64,000 nucleotides of DNA from Isoperla grammatica (GCA_945910005.1 OX246746.1:25257075-25321074); one strand, 5' to 3'. Shown: positions 11,860 to 26,034, counted from the first letter of the stretch. Made by a program: numbers and translations. The notes: generated by a model not told the origin, from the sequence alone.

Positions 11860-13426
11860 TACAATCTAGAGAAATTCAAACCGAACGACAATCGTGTGTA
11901 GGAGCCGAAATAATCGCCAGGAGAGTTTAAGCTGTTAATACCCACGGCATTCTTAGCAGGTGACTTTAGTATGTCCTTGTGGTGCACGGCTCAAGGCTTT
12001 TAGGTGTCTGGATATGATCGAACCTATCTGGCCATGACATTCACAGTCCGTATATATAGGGTTCGAACCCAGTTGCTCCCACTTGACGTGGGCACTTCCA
12101 CTCGCTCGTGCGGAAACCATTCTTGCTCTTCATCTAAAAACAGCTTCTCTGCATATATCGCGCTGTTGCTGTCGAATATCTCTGCCGAACGTTGTGACTT
12201 GTTTTTGATATGTTGTTTCAAGATTCGATTGAAAAGTACGTTACGGGTATTTAACGTTGCAAATGTTTATTTGTTAAATAATTATAATGTTTTAGTTAAT
12301 ATATTTATTTCATGTTTTCTTCATAATATATAGATTCCACTTGAATTAATATTCCTAATAATTATTCGGATGTAAGAACGTGTAAATGCTCAGATTGTTT
12401 AAATTCTGCATCACAATTCTAAGAAGTTGGAAGATTTAAAGATGGCGTCTCTCGAACATGAGGCAGAAGTCCCTCACCTCCCTAACAAAGAATACAGGTT
12501 ATGTGCTGAACAGTGAACAGTGAACAGTGAACAGTCAGCGCATCTTGAAGTAATTGATACTGCATGATAATGGGTGTGTTATAGCGTAACCTGTGCATGG
12601 TGCGTGTATTCACTTATACATCCTATGTGCTCAGCCATGAACTTGATTTGTCAAGGCCATATCCACTGAGAGCACTTCACCCATATTACACTTTCATTGT
12701 TGCTTTCATATCACAGCATATTGAGCCAGTTTAATTTATTTTATTGAATTTTAAAGACAGTATAGGCACAGACTCCTCTGAGCACGATACAAAACGAACA
12801 AGTAAACACAATTACAGAAATACAAAATATAAAATACAGTAAATTAAACGGTGTAATTTACAACTTTTTCCAATTAAAATAATACCCATGGAATGTAGGG
12901 GTATCGTTTGTAGTGAAACTTGCGCAAGTAAATCTTCCCGATTTACATGACGTTGCATTTTATTTGAGAACTTTAGTGTGAAATGTTGGCACTAGTGTTT
13001 TAGTGAAACAATACGGCCCCCACCCTTTCACTTCCACTATGCATTGGATTGCATTAATTCTATATCATTCCCAGAAAATTAACAATTGAAAACATATCTA
13101 TTCTCACAGCATCACACCAGTGAAAACAAAAGTTGGCGCGGCATACAATTGAAAAAATACTTCACACCTTCATCATAATTCATCATCAATTTGCTAGGTT
13201 TCTGGGTTGTGGTAATTGTCTTCATAAAACTACTCTTGCTCATTTTGTTTTTGTGTTTCGTAGTTTGTACCAATTTGGAAAAGGTACTTTCAACCTATTT
13301 CTATTGTTCTAACCAGTAAACATGTACACACAGAGAAATAATAGTAACATTTATCACTATGCAATTAACAATACCAGTCAATCTTAATAATCAAGACATA
13401 AAATAACGAGCGGTTCAGGGGAAACT
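11860..13426. other. Non-coding DNA, nothing recognised apart from a heptamer repeat
   Basis: A TGAACAG heptamer is repeated four times at 12507-12534. Short frames are present on both strands with no motif. Confidence 0.5.
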
Positions 13427-13446
13427 GGGGGGGGGGGGGGGGGGGG
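13427..13446. repeat. Poly-G tract, about 20 bases
   Basis: An uninterrupted G run in the sequence. It produces the proline run of a minus-strand open frame that is not considered real. Confidence 0.95.
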
Positions 13447-14399
13447 CAAGGAGCATTTCTTCACAAAACAAGTGTTGTACACATCGTGTGTTTTAGCGAA
13501 AGCCTGCCCTCCCCTAAATCCTCTCTTTTGAAGTCCGTGTACCAGTTTAAATTTTGAACTGTAAATCACTGCAAATATTGTCGTTTTTAATAGTTTGAGT
13601 TTTAGGGCACATATAACAACATCCATGATCATACTCGATAAGAGCGCATTTAAAAGATGCTGAGTGGCAATGACGGATACCTTGACGAGGACGAGTAGAT
13701 TGAAGATTGAATGCATCCGCGGGTTGAATATGCCTTGATAATGCCAAGACGGTGATAATGATAGCAAAACACTCAACCAAACTTCTATTGGGGTTATCTG
13801 GTGGTAAGCCAACAGCAATTATTTTGTGTTATTGAAGTTTCATATTATTTCTCTATGGGTCTGCATAAAATTATTGAAAGTTAATATATCGTGTAATTAT
13901 CACAGGACACACATAGGAAAGTTCTATAATTATAATGTTACGTCAATTATTGATATGAATTAATTTCACTTTTAATTCCAACTCGCCTGAAACTCGTTTC
14001 TTTAATGGGGAGATTAATATCCATAGGCTGAATCACACACAGATATATTTAAAAGGAAACATTATGCGGCAACGTTATGATCATCTTTAAACAACAACAG
14101 CTGTTGTAATTACAGCATTCAGCATTGTGTGTGTGGTTGTGTACTGTGTACTTGGGATATTTCATGCTTCTTGGTGCGGAAGCATTGCACAAGATGAAAG
14201 TTAACTTACCATAAAATAGGGTTTCAAGACAAGTGTCCGAATAATAGAGGATGTGTTGGGTTTTGTTACTCCCACGATAAAACATCCATACTGGAGTATG
14301 TTACTGAATTGATTATATACATTTAGACTGTAGAGTAAAACACAACAACAATATTTAGAGCAATTACGCTTTAATTTAAACATTACTACAATTTCGGAT
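13447..14399. other. Non-coding DNA, nothing recognised
   Basis: AT-rich, only overlapping short frames on the minus strand with no recognisable product. Confidence 0.5.
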
Positions 14400-14465
14400 A
14401 CTACTACTTCTACCACTACTACCACCACCACTAGTAGGCTACTACCACTACTACTACCACTACTA

Positions 14466-14496
<31 letters not shown>

Positions 14497-14572
14497 CACT
14501 ACTACTACCACTACTACTACCACTACAACTATACGCCTACTACCACCACTAGAAGACTACTACCACTACTAC
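14400..14572. repeat. Trinucleotide ACT/ACC microsatellite
   Basis: A long array of ACT units interspersed with ACC units, broken twice by unique bases (near 14435 and 14530-14560). On the minus strand it reads as GTA/GTG, giving valine-rich spurious frames. Confidence 0.9.
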
Positions 14573-15810
14573 AATCTGCAACTATTGACTGAGCTACTAT
14601 TGCCGCCACATCCGCTAGGCTAGTGACACTAGAACAATTACATCTCGTACCCGTTTACTTGTGCAGTTTTTCTCGCACCACTGAGACAATAACGACGATG
14701 CCAACTAATAGTAATAAGATAATAAGATGGCCATTAGCTTTATGGTCATGACGTGATGTGGTAGCAAAATGTAATAACAGTTTGCCCGTGCTTGAGCTGT
14801 CACTCGACATATGCTCTTCAGAGACCACAGAACAAATAGATAGTAATAATAATTTACCCCTAGTGAGATTCACTATGGATGCGCTTTCGTAACCGCAATA
14901 CAACAAGACTGGAAGCCAGAGTTTCTAGATACTTATGCGCCATAGTAATGAATATAATTATGGCTATTTTTCTTATATTTTTTAAAAATATTTTGTTGTT
15001 TTTGTTGTTAGTTGTATGCATGCTAGAAACGTTGCACCCTGGGTAGCTAATACGTCTAGCGAGGAGACGGTTCCAGGTTCCTTGCTCACTATCTCAGCTA
15101 GGTCACCAAGTCTTGCACAAAACATAAATACACAGTGTTGACCTTTGGAACAAAACACGAAGATTTGTTTCTTACACACTAACTAACCATGAAGTAAAAT
15201 CATTGGGATAGCCTTTTTAATACATAACATACAAGTGTTAACAATGGTGATTACATCTTTAAGAACCATTAATTAGAGGCAGCCATAGAGACTAGATAAA
15301 GAGTGAAGTGCATTGAGTACGTATTTGGAGGAGTAATTTCTTCGGTAGCTACACCTGTATACGGTTGCGTGCACAATAGTAAACACAGCCCGCTGCTGTA
15401 GTCAACACGGGAAGAAAACACTTTCATCCGAAATAGTTCTCAGTTCCTGCCGGTTATTTCTTGCTGCAAGTTTAGGTTTCCTTTAAAATAATGTTAACGA
15501 AACGAATCCTAAACATTGGCCTTGGCAAGTACGAACAGACAGATTAATTTTTTGTCTCCAACGGAAGGTATTAGAATTAGACGTCTCAATTTCAAACTGG
15601 TAATTTGTTGGTATATCCTGCGTAGGTTTATTGCGTTGACCACATTTTATATAAAGCATGATCAAAGTCATGCCAATATGTTGTCACTTTGAATTAACAT
15701 TTAAGAAGTACTAAAGAAGTATAATAGCAGGAATGAAATGTTTGTGTTTATACAACGAGGCTATTTGATAAGGGGATGATTTAAATGGACACAACATGTT
15801 AACCACGCCC
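14573..15810. other. Non-coding DNA, nothing recognised
   Basis: No domain-bearing frame and no clear repeat seen by eye. Confidence 0.5.
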
Positions 15811-15814
15811 TAAT

Positions 15815-15885
15815 CATACATGGGATTCGAATGTGGAACACAATAGCCACGGCCGACCAGCTAGCCGCACCGAGGTAATTATGCA
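15815..15885 (-). repeat. tRNA-like SINE fragment, minus strand
   Basis: On the plus strand GGGATTCGAATGTGG looks like a reversed B box and GACCAGCTAGCCGCACC a reversed A-box region, in tRNA-like spacing. No intact tRNA fold was established. Confidence 0.4.
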
Positions 15886-16107
15886 TGCATCTGAATGCAT
15901 GTGACGGCCTATTGTGACGGGACGGCTAGTTCCCAGTGAGATGCCGGCCAGTGGTGGCACCGTAGCAGCGCTCGGCCGCGGGCCTTGACTGGCCTACACT
16001 CTGGTGGAGCGAGTAACGGTGCTCCCTAGACCCACTTTACCAGACTTCCGTGTGAGTGACGTTTACCGTGTGTAAGCCGCGAGCCACACGCTCACGCACA
16101 CTGGACA

Positions 16108-16572
16108 TCGCCGGTACACCTTGCACCTCGCCGGTATTGGCGGGGTGGGGTAGCCGGTAATGCTGGCGCGCCCTGCACCTCGCCGGTATTGGCGCGGTAT
16201 TGGCGGGGTGGGGTAGCCGGTAATGCTGGCGCGCCCTGTACCTCGCCGGTATTGGCGCGGTATTGGCGGGGGGGGGGGGGGGGGTAGCCGGTAATGCTGG
16301 CGCGCCCTGTACCTCGCCGGTATTGGCGCGGTATTGGCGGGGTGGGGTAGCCGGTAATGCTGGCGCGCCCTGTGCCCCGCCGGTATTGGCGCGGTATTGG
16401 CGGGGTGGGGTAGCCGGTAATGCTGGCGCGCCCTGTACCCCGCCGGTATTTGCGCGGTATTGGCGGGGTGGGGTAGCCGGTATGGCTGGCGCGCCCTGTA
16501 CCCCCCCGGTATTGGCGCGGTATTGGCGGGGTGGGGTAGCTGGTAAGGCGGGGATCTTGCACCTCGCCGGTA
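16108..16572. repeat. GC-rich minisatellite, 63-bp unit, about 7 copies
   Basis: The marker TAGCCGGTAATGCTGG recurs at 16151, 16214, 16285, 16348, 16411, 16474 and 16537 (with variants). The spacing is 63 bp except for one 71-bp gap caused by expansion of the internal G run at about 16268-16284. Units carry two GGTATTGGCG motifs and GGCGCGCCCTG. Because 63 is a multiple of three, frames stay open on both strands and translate as 21-residue repeats (for example PPRQYRANTG); these are not taken as genes. The array is strikingly GC- and CpG-rich against AT-rich flanks. Confidence 0.93.
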
Positions 16573-19500
16573 ATGATATCATATCTATTGTTATTGTTCT
16601 CTTGACTATGGTAGTTTTTTTTTTAGTGTGTGGCCTTTAGCTATATTATTTTTTTCAGTTTTTCTTATTGTTTCACTGTCAGTTTTTAGTGTTATTTCTG
16701 GTTCTCGTTTGTAAATTCGTTTTAAACCTGAATAGGTTAGAGTCTAGACATGAAATAAATACTTACATTCGTGTGGTGGGGTAGTCCAGAGCTTGCAACG
16801 CGCCTCCAATGGCATCGCACCATATCAGGGGGAAGACCTGTACTGATCATTACACTTCACCATTTATTTATTTTCATCCTTGTTGCTTCATTCTTTGCAC
16901 AGAAGAGTATGAAAATATTAGAAAACCTTCCTATAGGTGTCCAAAGTGTAATCTAACACTTTGTATTAGGGTCCAAACAAACGTCCAAATAATATAACGG
17001 TTATCTCCTGCGCCCACTCTCCCCTCACATGTGCACACGACACACATATACACCCCCACACGTAAACAATTACCATTTTTCGCCTCAAGGTCTCAGGTGC
17101 AATTACCGCGCGTCCCGACACATTTCTTCTATATAGCCTAGTTTCAATATAATTAAACGTGAGGCCTTGCTCAAACATAACAAGTAAATTGCACGCATTA
17201 AAAAACAGCAAAATAAGTTTCGGAGCCAATTCCAATTCCCGATGATACCTTTCTTTGCGGAGGAGTGTTGGGTGTTGAAACAACCACACCCAACCTCAGC
17301 CCATGTTACATTGATACCTCGGGCGAACTAGAAACCGCCAGAACAATTTATTTGTAGCTAATAACAACTGACAAGCCATATTTGCCCTGCTCGCTGGGCT
17401 TCTACTTGGAAAGCCTGGGCAATTAACTGTTGTATCGCCACCTTTTAATAGTTCTTTATAGCACTACAAAGTTTTTTACTAGTGTCTAGTTTCAACCAAA
17501 TATCTTCCTTGTATGTAGTCATGACACCACATTTCTCAGATGCATGGATTTCTTCACTGCTCAGGTAGAGGGTTCGAAGCAATTGTGAAACAGTTTTTTT
17601 CTCATTGAGTGAGTTGGTTGAGCAGTCTTAATAAATAAGTCTATTTGTTGCACTCCTTGTAAATTGATCAGCCTAGCTAATTTTCACAGGAGTAGGCTAG
17701 TTACTCATGGTATTCTATTATATCCTATCATCATTATAATTTAGTAGTTTAGTGGAAGTACTTTTTGTTTGTTTAGCGACGTACTTAAAAACGAGGTCCA
17801 ACCGTGGTCCATCAGAATCTCATAATTTTGGTACATCCTATCCACATGTATAATATTTTATCCAACTATACCGGTATATACTTACACCTTTGGTTTAAAG
17901 ATATATAAACAAACACTGATTCTTCAAAATTTCATGATTAGATTTGACTAAATTCGCAATATGTCACTAAAATCGTAGAAATTACGCTTTCATAATATTC
18001 TAAATTTCTGTTGCTGTTGCTTCGGTTGCACTTCAAAAATCAATTTTTATAACAATTTCAATTTCTTGAAGATATTCATAACTGTGGGAGATATTGTTTT
18101 CTGTAATTTAAAAATGTTCGTATACACAGCAATGTGTATTCATGTTTAAAATTATACCTTGAGAACATTGTTCCATAAGGTCCCACGGGTTGTGGATATG
18201 ATGTTATATCACCCAACCACCGTGATCACTGATTCGTTCTAATCATAACTGTAACTATGCATGCGAAGAAGATGTACTTGTACAATTACAGCACTTTTAC
18301 ACCTGAGGGGACAACGCCATATCATTCGTTATTCACATTAGTTAGTCTATCTTTTGCCATGTACAGTAAACGCATCTAGATTTAAGGTACCTATATTATA
18401 TTGCATGATATCATAAAAATGTTAAAACAGGAATTTTCCCACTAGAGTATGTTAAGTGATAGTTTTAATAACAATTTAAAACTTACTGAAACCAGTCAAC
18501 TTCATGAACAACCTGAACGAGGGAGGTAGTTGGTCGTCGCGATACATCGTGGTACTAAACAAATAGGAAGGGTTTTAAATTTTCATTTTAGCTGTACTTT
18601 AGTGGAAATAGTTATGTTTTGAAAACTTTTATTATAAACAAATTAGCTTGTCTTCACCCTACAAGAAATAACACCGACAAATCTCTCTTTCTGCGTCGAA
18701 ACCAGTTGCACAGCTAAACATCTGATGGGGCAGGTGATACTTAAGTTAGACATACACATAAGTCTATCACCAATGTGTGAAGAGTATATATTGGTCTTGC
18801 AACGATGAAAAGCAGTATTTCAGCTTTTACTTTTGGAAGAGGACCTTTGTACGCTTTATACTCGAGATGACAAAACCGTATTTGAATATTCACTCCTAAT
18901 ACCCTTTAAAAACAATTATAATGTTGTGCAATTTCATGTTGTGCAGACATCCACGTTCAACTGCAAGTCTCAATTGCGAACGTTTGACATATGACGCATC
19001 TCGACCTTTATAAATAGTAGCGGCCAATCCTTTTGACCACAGCTTATTGAATAACACCTGTTAACAGGAATATTAAGATGTATCTGCATTAATGTTACAT
19101 TATTATATATTATTGAATTCAATTTATGCTTGTATTTAGTTGATGTTAAAAATATCACAACTGTTTGGAAAGATAATTTTTGTAAGATCTGAACTTGTTT
19201 AAAACATGGATCTTCACACACAAGCGGCGAGGATGGTTTAGAAAATTAATCACTGTCTTTTTTTTGTAGTGTTGTACAGAAACTCGGAAAATGGGACCCT
19301 TGTGAAACAGATATTGTCGCACTTGTTTTAAGATTCTTGGCATTAAAAGAAAAAGAGGAAACACACTTTACCACACATATTGGTTAAATACTGGTTAAAT
19401 ACAAATCAATATAACTTTGTTGGATGTGCTTGACAGAATTACCTACATAATGCATTTTATTTACCAAAATTTGTGCTTCTTGCCTCTATAGTCTGATAGT

Positions 19501-20370
19501 AAATGTTTTTGGAATGGTTGACCAAAGGTAAAGACGTAAGAACCTTAGAAGGCACTTTTTGCAGCTACCGCGGCTTCATTCGACCATGGTTATTCATACG
19601 GAATAAGACCATGGGTAAACCGAGCGTAAAAAGTGTTTACATTTGAGATTCGCGTATAACACACGGAAATCGAATCCGGTTGGTTACACAATCGATCTTT
19701 GTCGGGTGTTGTCGACTGTTGTCGGCGAGTCGAACCAACTGTCGTGCTACCACGTTTTCTCGTGGTTCGGAAATTGAAATTATCATTTCACTTTGTCCTA
19801 AAAACAATTACATAGATCAAAATCAGGGCTGATGTATTCAATTCAATTCAACCACATATCGTAATAGTGCATTGATATCCACAATCTTTTGCAATCTAAT
19901 TTGCATCTCCTTGACTATCCACACACTCTCTCGCGAATACGATCGTTTCAGGTGGGCGCACTGTTTAAAACGACTATTTAATGTGTTATGAATGTGCTTC
20001 CCGGAGCGCTTGGAAAGAGCCACGTTTTGTTGCTCAATAGGTCAACGCAGTAGGGAGCGATACATAACTCAGGAAATTGTCGACCATATTGTGATCTATA
20101 TCTGCATTACTCTTGAACCCCCCTCACCCCTGGTCGTCCATTGCCAGAATTTCCTTGTCAATTCCCGCTCTTGTCGAATTCAACATATTTTATATGCAGT
20201 TTTAATTTTTCTCCTCAGAATCCTTTTTTGTACAAATGCGTGTAAATTACAGTAGATGTTAGCTTTAGTGGAATGACTGACAGTAATAATAATGTGTGGT
20301 TTAATTAAATTAAATGAGTTGGCTTTAGCTGTCATCGGCCGTCGCAATCCGTTTCTATGGTTCAAGGCAT
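16573..20370. other. Non-coding DNA, possible third R1 repeat copy
   Basis: About 17688-17745 shows a degraded match (GGAGTAGGCTAG, ATCATCATTATAAT) to the R1 family at 10.1 and 11.7 kb. Otherwise only short frames without domains. Confidence 0.45.
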
Positions 20371-20545
20371 ATGTGCACAATTATCGGTATCGGCGTCGCA
20401 ATCGCAATCCGGAAATCGTGGAAAAGTTAACTTACATGCTTCTTATGGCGCTGTTCGCAACACAATCGTAATGTCGTATTGATTTAGCATTTGAAATTGT
20501 ACGATTGCGATCCCGATTCCGATTACAATCACTATGCCGGCAATT
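20371..20545. repeat. Imperfect inverted repeat, possible MITE remnant
   Basis: Left side ATCGGTATCGGCGTCGCAAT and right side ATTGCGATCCCGATTCCGAT are imperfect reverse complements rich in ATCG-type words, enclosing unrelated sequence. No target duplication was identified. Confidence 0.35.
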
Positions 20546-21105
20546 GTGGTTGGGGCTTTTCTTCAATATTATCAACAATTTGGGTTGAGGAAGAGAGGGG
20601 GGGGGGAGCGATGGGTAACTTCATCACTTGAAATAAAATTAATTAGTTTCTGCGGTTATGATCATCATTAGTGTTGACTGGAGCTACATTTCAAGCGCAC
20701 CAAGAACTTATATCATGCGAGACGAAAAAAACAATACAAAAACCCACATTGCCATTATAATTGAAGTATCGCCATGGTTATTACAGATATAATGTATGAT
20801 CTCGAGCTCCAGGTTTAATCATAGAGATTATTTTAAACACAATCAGGTTAGGAAAATTCCAAGGCTAAGAAAAAGCTTAGTGTCTGGTTGGTGGTTAATA
20901 TATCTATTAAATAAATGTAATTAGGTGTGTCCGCTCGTTCCTAGCCACCCGATTAAGGAAGCCAAAGTATAATTTGTACGGTATTTGTATAGGATAATTG
21001 CAGGCATTAGTGCGAGACAGAACTGCAAGAAGCTGCACTTGTATCGCTACTGCTCGCAACTCCCGCCTCGGTCGCAACGCGTACTTGTATTGTTATGACA
21101 CGTTT
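20546..21105. other. Non-coding DNA
   Basis: Contains a short G run near 20598-20607 and no recognised gene. Confidence 0.5.
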
Positions 21106-21106
21106 T

Positions 21107-21492
21107 ACTATAGGTAGCTTTCAATAGACGTCACGTGGCGGCCATTATGAGGTACTCATTGCTTGTTTACATTTGTTCTGTCAAAAGAAGACACATAGGT
21201 TACCCAGGAAAAATCACAGTTTTAAGCCGTATAGATTGATGTGTGCAGGTAAAAGTTCAAGAAAATGATAACACATGCAAATGATTGTCTTCAAACAGAT
21301 TTTACGCGTTCTTATGTTGTTTTCAGTCATTATGCGGAACCTTTGTTTGAAAACAGTTGATGTGTCAGTCAAAGGACATCTGCAATTTGCAACAATGCAT
21401 TGTATGAAGAACGTAAACAAATGTTTACAGAGTACTTCAGTATGGCTACCGTGCGATACCGGAAATGACGTTATTGCAAGCTTTCTATTGTG
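21107..21492. mobile_element. Candidate MITE with imperfect inverted arms
   Basis: The left arm (about 21107-21182) contains AGCTTTCAATAGACGTCA, GCCATTATGAGGTACT and TTTACATTTGTT. The reverse complement of the right arm (about 21411-21490) contains AGCTTGCAATAACGTCA, GCCATACTGAAGTACT and ACATTTGTTTAC in the same order. The arms are diverged and gapped, and I did not find a clear target-site duplication. Overlapping short frames on both strands are by-products. Confidence 0.5.
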
Positions 21493-24400
21493 TACATCTC
21501 GGAGGGCAGAAAATAATAGATTTTGAACCTAATTAAGGGGTTAAACAAAAAATACATTAAAAAACGCAATGACGTTATAACAAATACATTTTCATTTATG
21601 TGATAAGCGTTTAAAAATAAAATAACCATTTCATACTAGTGATAAACGGATGTAAGTATGGTTTTAAAGGGAAATGTATAATGGTACGGCACCTTAATAG
21701 TTACATAATGTACGGTTGTCGACCTGAACCGCTTAATAAATGTCACTACCTACCTACAGATAATATATAATTGTAGTTGCACGATTGTTTTGTTGTTTTC
21801 TTTAATACCAAGATATAATTATACACGTACAGTATAAGCCTTAATAAATTGGTCCAAGTTAGTATGTATTCAAAGGCAAAAGTCATGAAGCTATAGTACA
21901 TGCATTGATGGCTGCGTGCGGCGTGCCGTGCAGTCATGACTCGAGGTTCCGCCTTCCCGCTCTTACTACAGTGTTGAAATTGGTTTCCCAAATAAAATAA
22001 AGGTTGAAATAAAATGTCATAAAGGTGTGGTCAGTTTAGATATCATGGCTTGGCTGGCACCGGTATAGCTACTGAAGGATGATGAAATAAGGTAGCTTAA
22101 GTGCAATGCTGTCCATGGTCAAATTGACCAGTTCCATTTGCATAGCCTGCATGCGTCAGACTGTACGACCTTCCCATTCCCATACGGTGACATTTCTAGA
22201 TGGGAGATGCATAGCGGAAGTTAAATTTATTATCTCATTAACTATTAGAAGTTAAACTGTAGAATTATATCCTGTACTTTACTACAAAAACTTTTCATGT
22301 TACAATTAACACTCCTATTTATTTTATTTTCATGAAGATCCTGAGATTCTGCTTGAAACCTCTTTGCATTAGTGACTGTCACTCTAGATAGTCACTTCTC
22401 TGTCTCGTGGCTGGCCAATATCCCCGAGTGACCTCACATAAATATTGTCTCAAGGCTGTAGACTTAAGAATACAGTGTCAATCTCCTGACAACCATATTC
22501 TAACGGGTTTCCGTATAACTATATATCTGCAGCTTGAATGAATTCACATAACCTGCGCAGGTTACAGTGGCAAAACGAAATAATCCGTCACACCTGTTCA
22601 TTTAAAATAATTAATTATTAAAAAACAATCAAATGTGTACAATAAATCTGCGTTATCTGTCTAGAAGTTTGCAGGCAACGCTGGTACCATGTAGTAGTAA
22701 TTTGCAAACAACTTATTTGTCAAGAGGTCAGTCATACAAATAACAATATTGCTACTGCATATACTATCACTGGCTCCCGTTGGAGCGCTATGACTATGAC
22801 CTTTTAGATGTATGTGATTTGAAATGTCGTTTCTTCTCTGTATAGCCAATGTTTTTACCATAGTTGACATCCATCACAATACAGTCTACTGCTCACACGG
22901 TTCGTACAACAAATAAATACATATTGCAATATCATTCATTTATCAAGAACCTTTGCAATAGCAATGCTTTCATCTTGTGATTAGTTCTAAAGCTTTTTAT
23001 ACCACCATGACTTTCGAACATTGGCAAGGAGCTAAACAACATGCACGTTGTTAGTAACAGAACCTTGTCGCATTTCATCATGCTATTCGTCACGATAATA
23101 GATTCTCAACACCAATACAGGAACACAAGTATATAATATCTAAAGTAACTAATTAAATCCTAAGGTGTAGGTACAAATTTCATTACACGACATGGTTAAT
23201 AATAAGAGTAATGCTATTCTAATATTGTCGCCGTGCACAGACAATGGCAGTAGGTGCTGTGGTTAGAAATTATAAGTGAATTAAGAGATATTGTGGGACG
23301 GGCGGGACATAGCTTTCACTTAAACTGTTTGGGTAAAGTAATTTTAACAAATAAACGAAATTGAATTGCACGATTAAGTAGAAGGCATTGCTATTGGTTT
23401 AGAAATAAAATACAATCATAAAATGTCCCGAAAACATGAGGTTGAATGGCTTCTCAAGGTTGGTATAAGTGTTGTGCAGAGCATTATGGGTAGGATTGAC
23501 ATGAGTCAGCACTGATTCACACCCGTTGCTCAGAATTCATAGAGACAAAGTGACTTTCCCTCTGCAACCACACACCACACACCGCACAACAATATAATAT
23601 GGAAATTAACTAAATTAATAGTCTTATAGGCGAGAGGGAAAACTAAACGTCTTTTACTTTCTTCAATGTCGAAGAAGACAATTTTCTGTCGCAGAGGTCG
23701 TTCTCGTTGTCACTATCATGCACAATCAATCGTTCGGAAGTATATTATTTATGAGTTAGAAGGTCAAGCGTGTTAAAGGATTTGAAGTTAACTTTTTTAT
23801 AAACATAAAGGTGTGTTCCGCCTTTTGGTCGCGTAGGTTTATCTTTCCATTCGTTTGCAAAAAAACAGTCTCCAAGATCCAATATTCGCGATATAAATCA
23901 ACTCTTCTTCATTTGTTGTTTGTCGTTGACTGCAGACTATATAATATGCCCTAAAACGCCCAAAGTAGGGTATATGTTTAACACAAAAAGCTTAAATCGG
24001 TTTTCTTTATAGGCCTAGCTTCATTATTAGCTGAGGTAACATAACTCTCACACGTTGTATGTGTGATGCTCGCGATGAACGTTCTTGATCCTCCTAGAGA
24101 CGACATTGGAAGAAGCGTTGAAAGCAGCGATATTCATTGACCGTTGTGCTTCGATTGCGTTGGTTAAAAAAAACATATTTCTGTTTTTGCTGGTTAGTCT
24201 AAGGAGCGACAACAATGTTGTTTCTACCGCTATGCCCGATCCACGTATCCTAATTCCTAACCCATCTTGCGTGACACATGCGCGGTATGTGCACAAGAAG
24301 TGCGTGTTAGTGTTGGGGCCAAATACAGACAGAACCATTAATACTTTCACCATCGAGCAATCTCCTGCGAAGAAATATTGAATTTAGGAGTAATTTCCCA

Positions 24401-25800
24401 GAGTTTCGTAATTGCCGGTTCAAGAAGCGGTGTTTTGATTTACACAATACACTGTTGCCCAATAAGATATCATCTCAGCGTATGTTTTGCAAGCAGGTCC
24501 CAGCCTTATCGGTTGGATTTGTGAAGGATGAATATAATGCTGACCGGATTCAAACTACATCGTAATCTATTCATTTCGAAGATGGAAACAATGGTGCGAG
24601 TTTTGAATTTTAATAATTTCGCCACACTGATGCATAGTTTATAATTCGAATGTCATAAAAACAAAACGTTCTACACATTTGCAGTGTAGCTTCTCTCATT
24701 AATTCAAAACTGTTTATAATTTCATTCAAAACTGTAAACAGCTTTCCAAAAAACCATAACCTTCTCAAAATTTATAGCTTTTTTCCTTAGTTCGGTAAAT
24801 TCGTAAATCATTTTTATTATAATATGACTTAACATGCTTAATTTAATTACTAAAAACCTAAATACGAGAATAGTGGAATGCTCTAAACGAGGCCGTGAGG
24901 ATGCACTCATAAAATCGGGACGAACTGTGAGGAGAACAGCCAAATCTTGAGGCGGTCTGCATCAAAGCAATTGTGAGCTTGCATAACTGTTGACCGCAGC
25001 CAACTCATATAAGGAACTGATTCTACTCATAGAAAGAGCGTCACTCGAAGTATTATTAGTAAACATCAAGTGATCGTAAGATGGACAATAGGTCCTAACC
25101 TATCCCAGACCTCTTGGACTAGGTAGTTAGTTTCATGACCACGTCCGTAAGTGAAAGTGATGTGAGATGCCTACAATGACATAAGGACATAGGTCACCGT
25201 ACTGTCTATACAGCCACGTGCGTTGTTGGTGTGTACATGTACACCATGCAATGCATTCATTCCACTCTGCTATTGCTTATATCGCCATTACCGGTTCTCA
25301 TTGAATTATCGAGTTAGGCAATACTATTATAAGTAACCAGCCAATTTCTACTTCGGGTTAATTGGCTTCTTGCTAAGTCGTCGCGAATTGGTCAATTTGA
25401 AATTTCGTGCAGGTTTACCTGCAATAGTTTGCTATATCTTGCTCATGAGTTGGAGTTTCTAATCGTAATAAAGGTCGCTGAAAGGCCAAATCTACATTAT
25501 CGACCGTATCTACTCAGTTCCACTTCCTGTGTCGCAGGTTGAGAGTTTGATGTCCAGCCAAGATTGTTACAAGTGATTTAAATTATCGGTAATTGTACCA
25601 GTGTTGTCGATAACTTATTATTATACAGCTGATTGCCATGGCGAGGCCTAAACCGCGTTCCAACTCAATGCGGATAAATTACGTTTTGTATCAACCTCGA
25701 CTAGTTTTAGTTGGGTCATAGTTCAAGATGATCATCAGTATATTTTATGGTTTAGACGGTGAATTGTTGTAACTGTACGTATACATTATGACATCACTGT
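21493..25800. other. Non-coding DNA, nothing recognised
   Basis: Frames of 98 and 101 residues overlap on opposite strands near 24048-24381, without a motif in either; they are not called genes. No other structure stood out. Confidence 0.45.
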
Positions 25801-25804
25801 AAAG

Positions 25805-25965
25805 CAGTGTTGCCATTATTAACTGTGTATTTGCATTTGCATATTATTTACTGTGTTGGCATTAGTAACTGTGTATATTGTACAGCGCATTCCGGTACGC
25901 ACATTACCTAACTGAGTGTTGGTGTTATTAGTAACTGTGCATACGCATACGCATGTGTTGATTTA
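25805..25965. repeat. Degenerate short tandem repeat
   Basis: Three starts of the form GTGTTGSCATTAKTAACTGTG occur near 25805, 25851 and 25913, with spacings of 46 and 62 bp, each followed by TGCAT- or GCATACGCAT-like words. The repeat is irregular and decayed. Confidence 0.5.
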
Positions 25966-26034
25966 TTAAATTAGCTTCCCGCCTAGAACGTTAAAATGTG
26001 TGTGTGGATGGTCAACTCAACGGTAACTGATAGT

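Noticed and set aside
16037..16640. Proline/glycine-rich repeat proteins of 125-181 residues on both strands
   Set aside because: They are translations of the 63-bp minisatellite, whose length is a multiple of three and which lacks stops.
24048..24381. Opposing frames of 98 and 101 residues
   Set aside because: Mutual overlap on opposite strands with no motif; likely chance.
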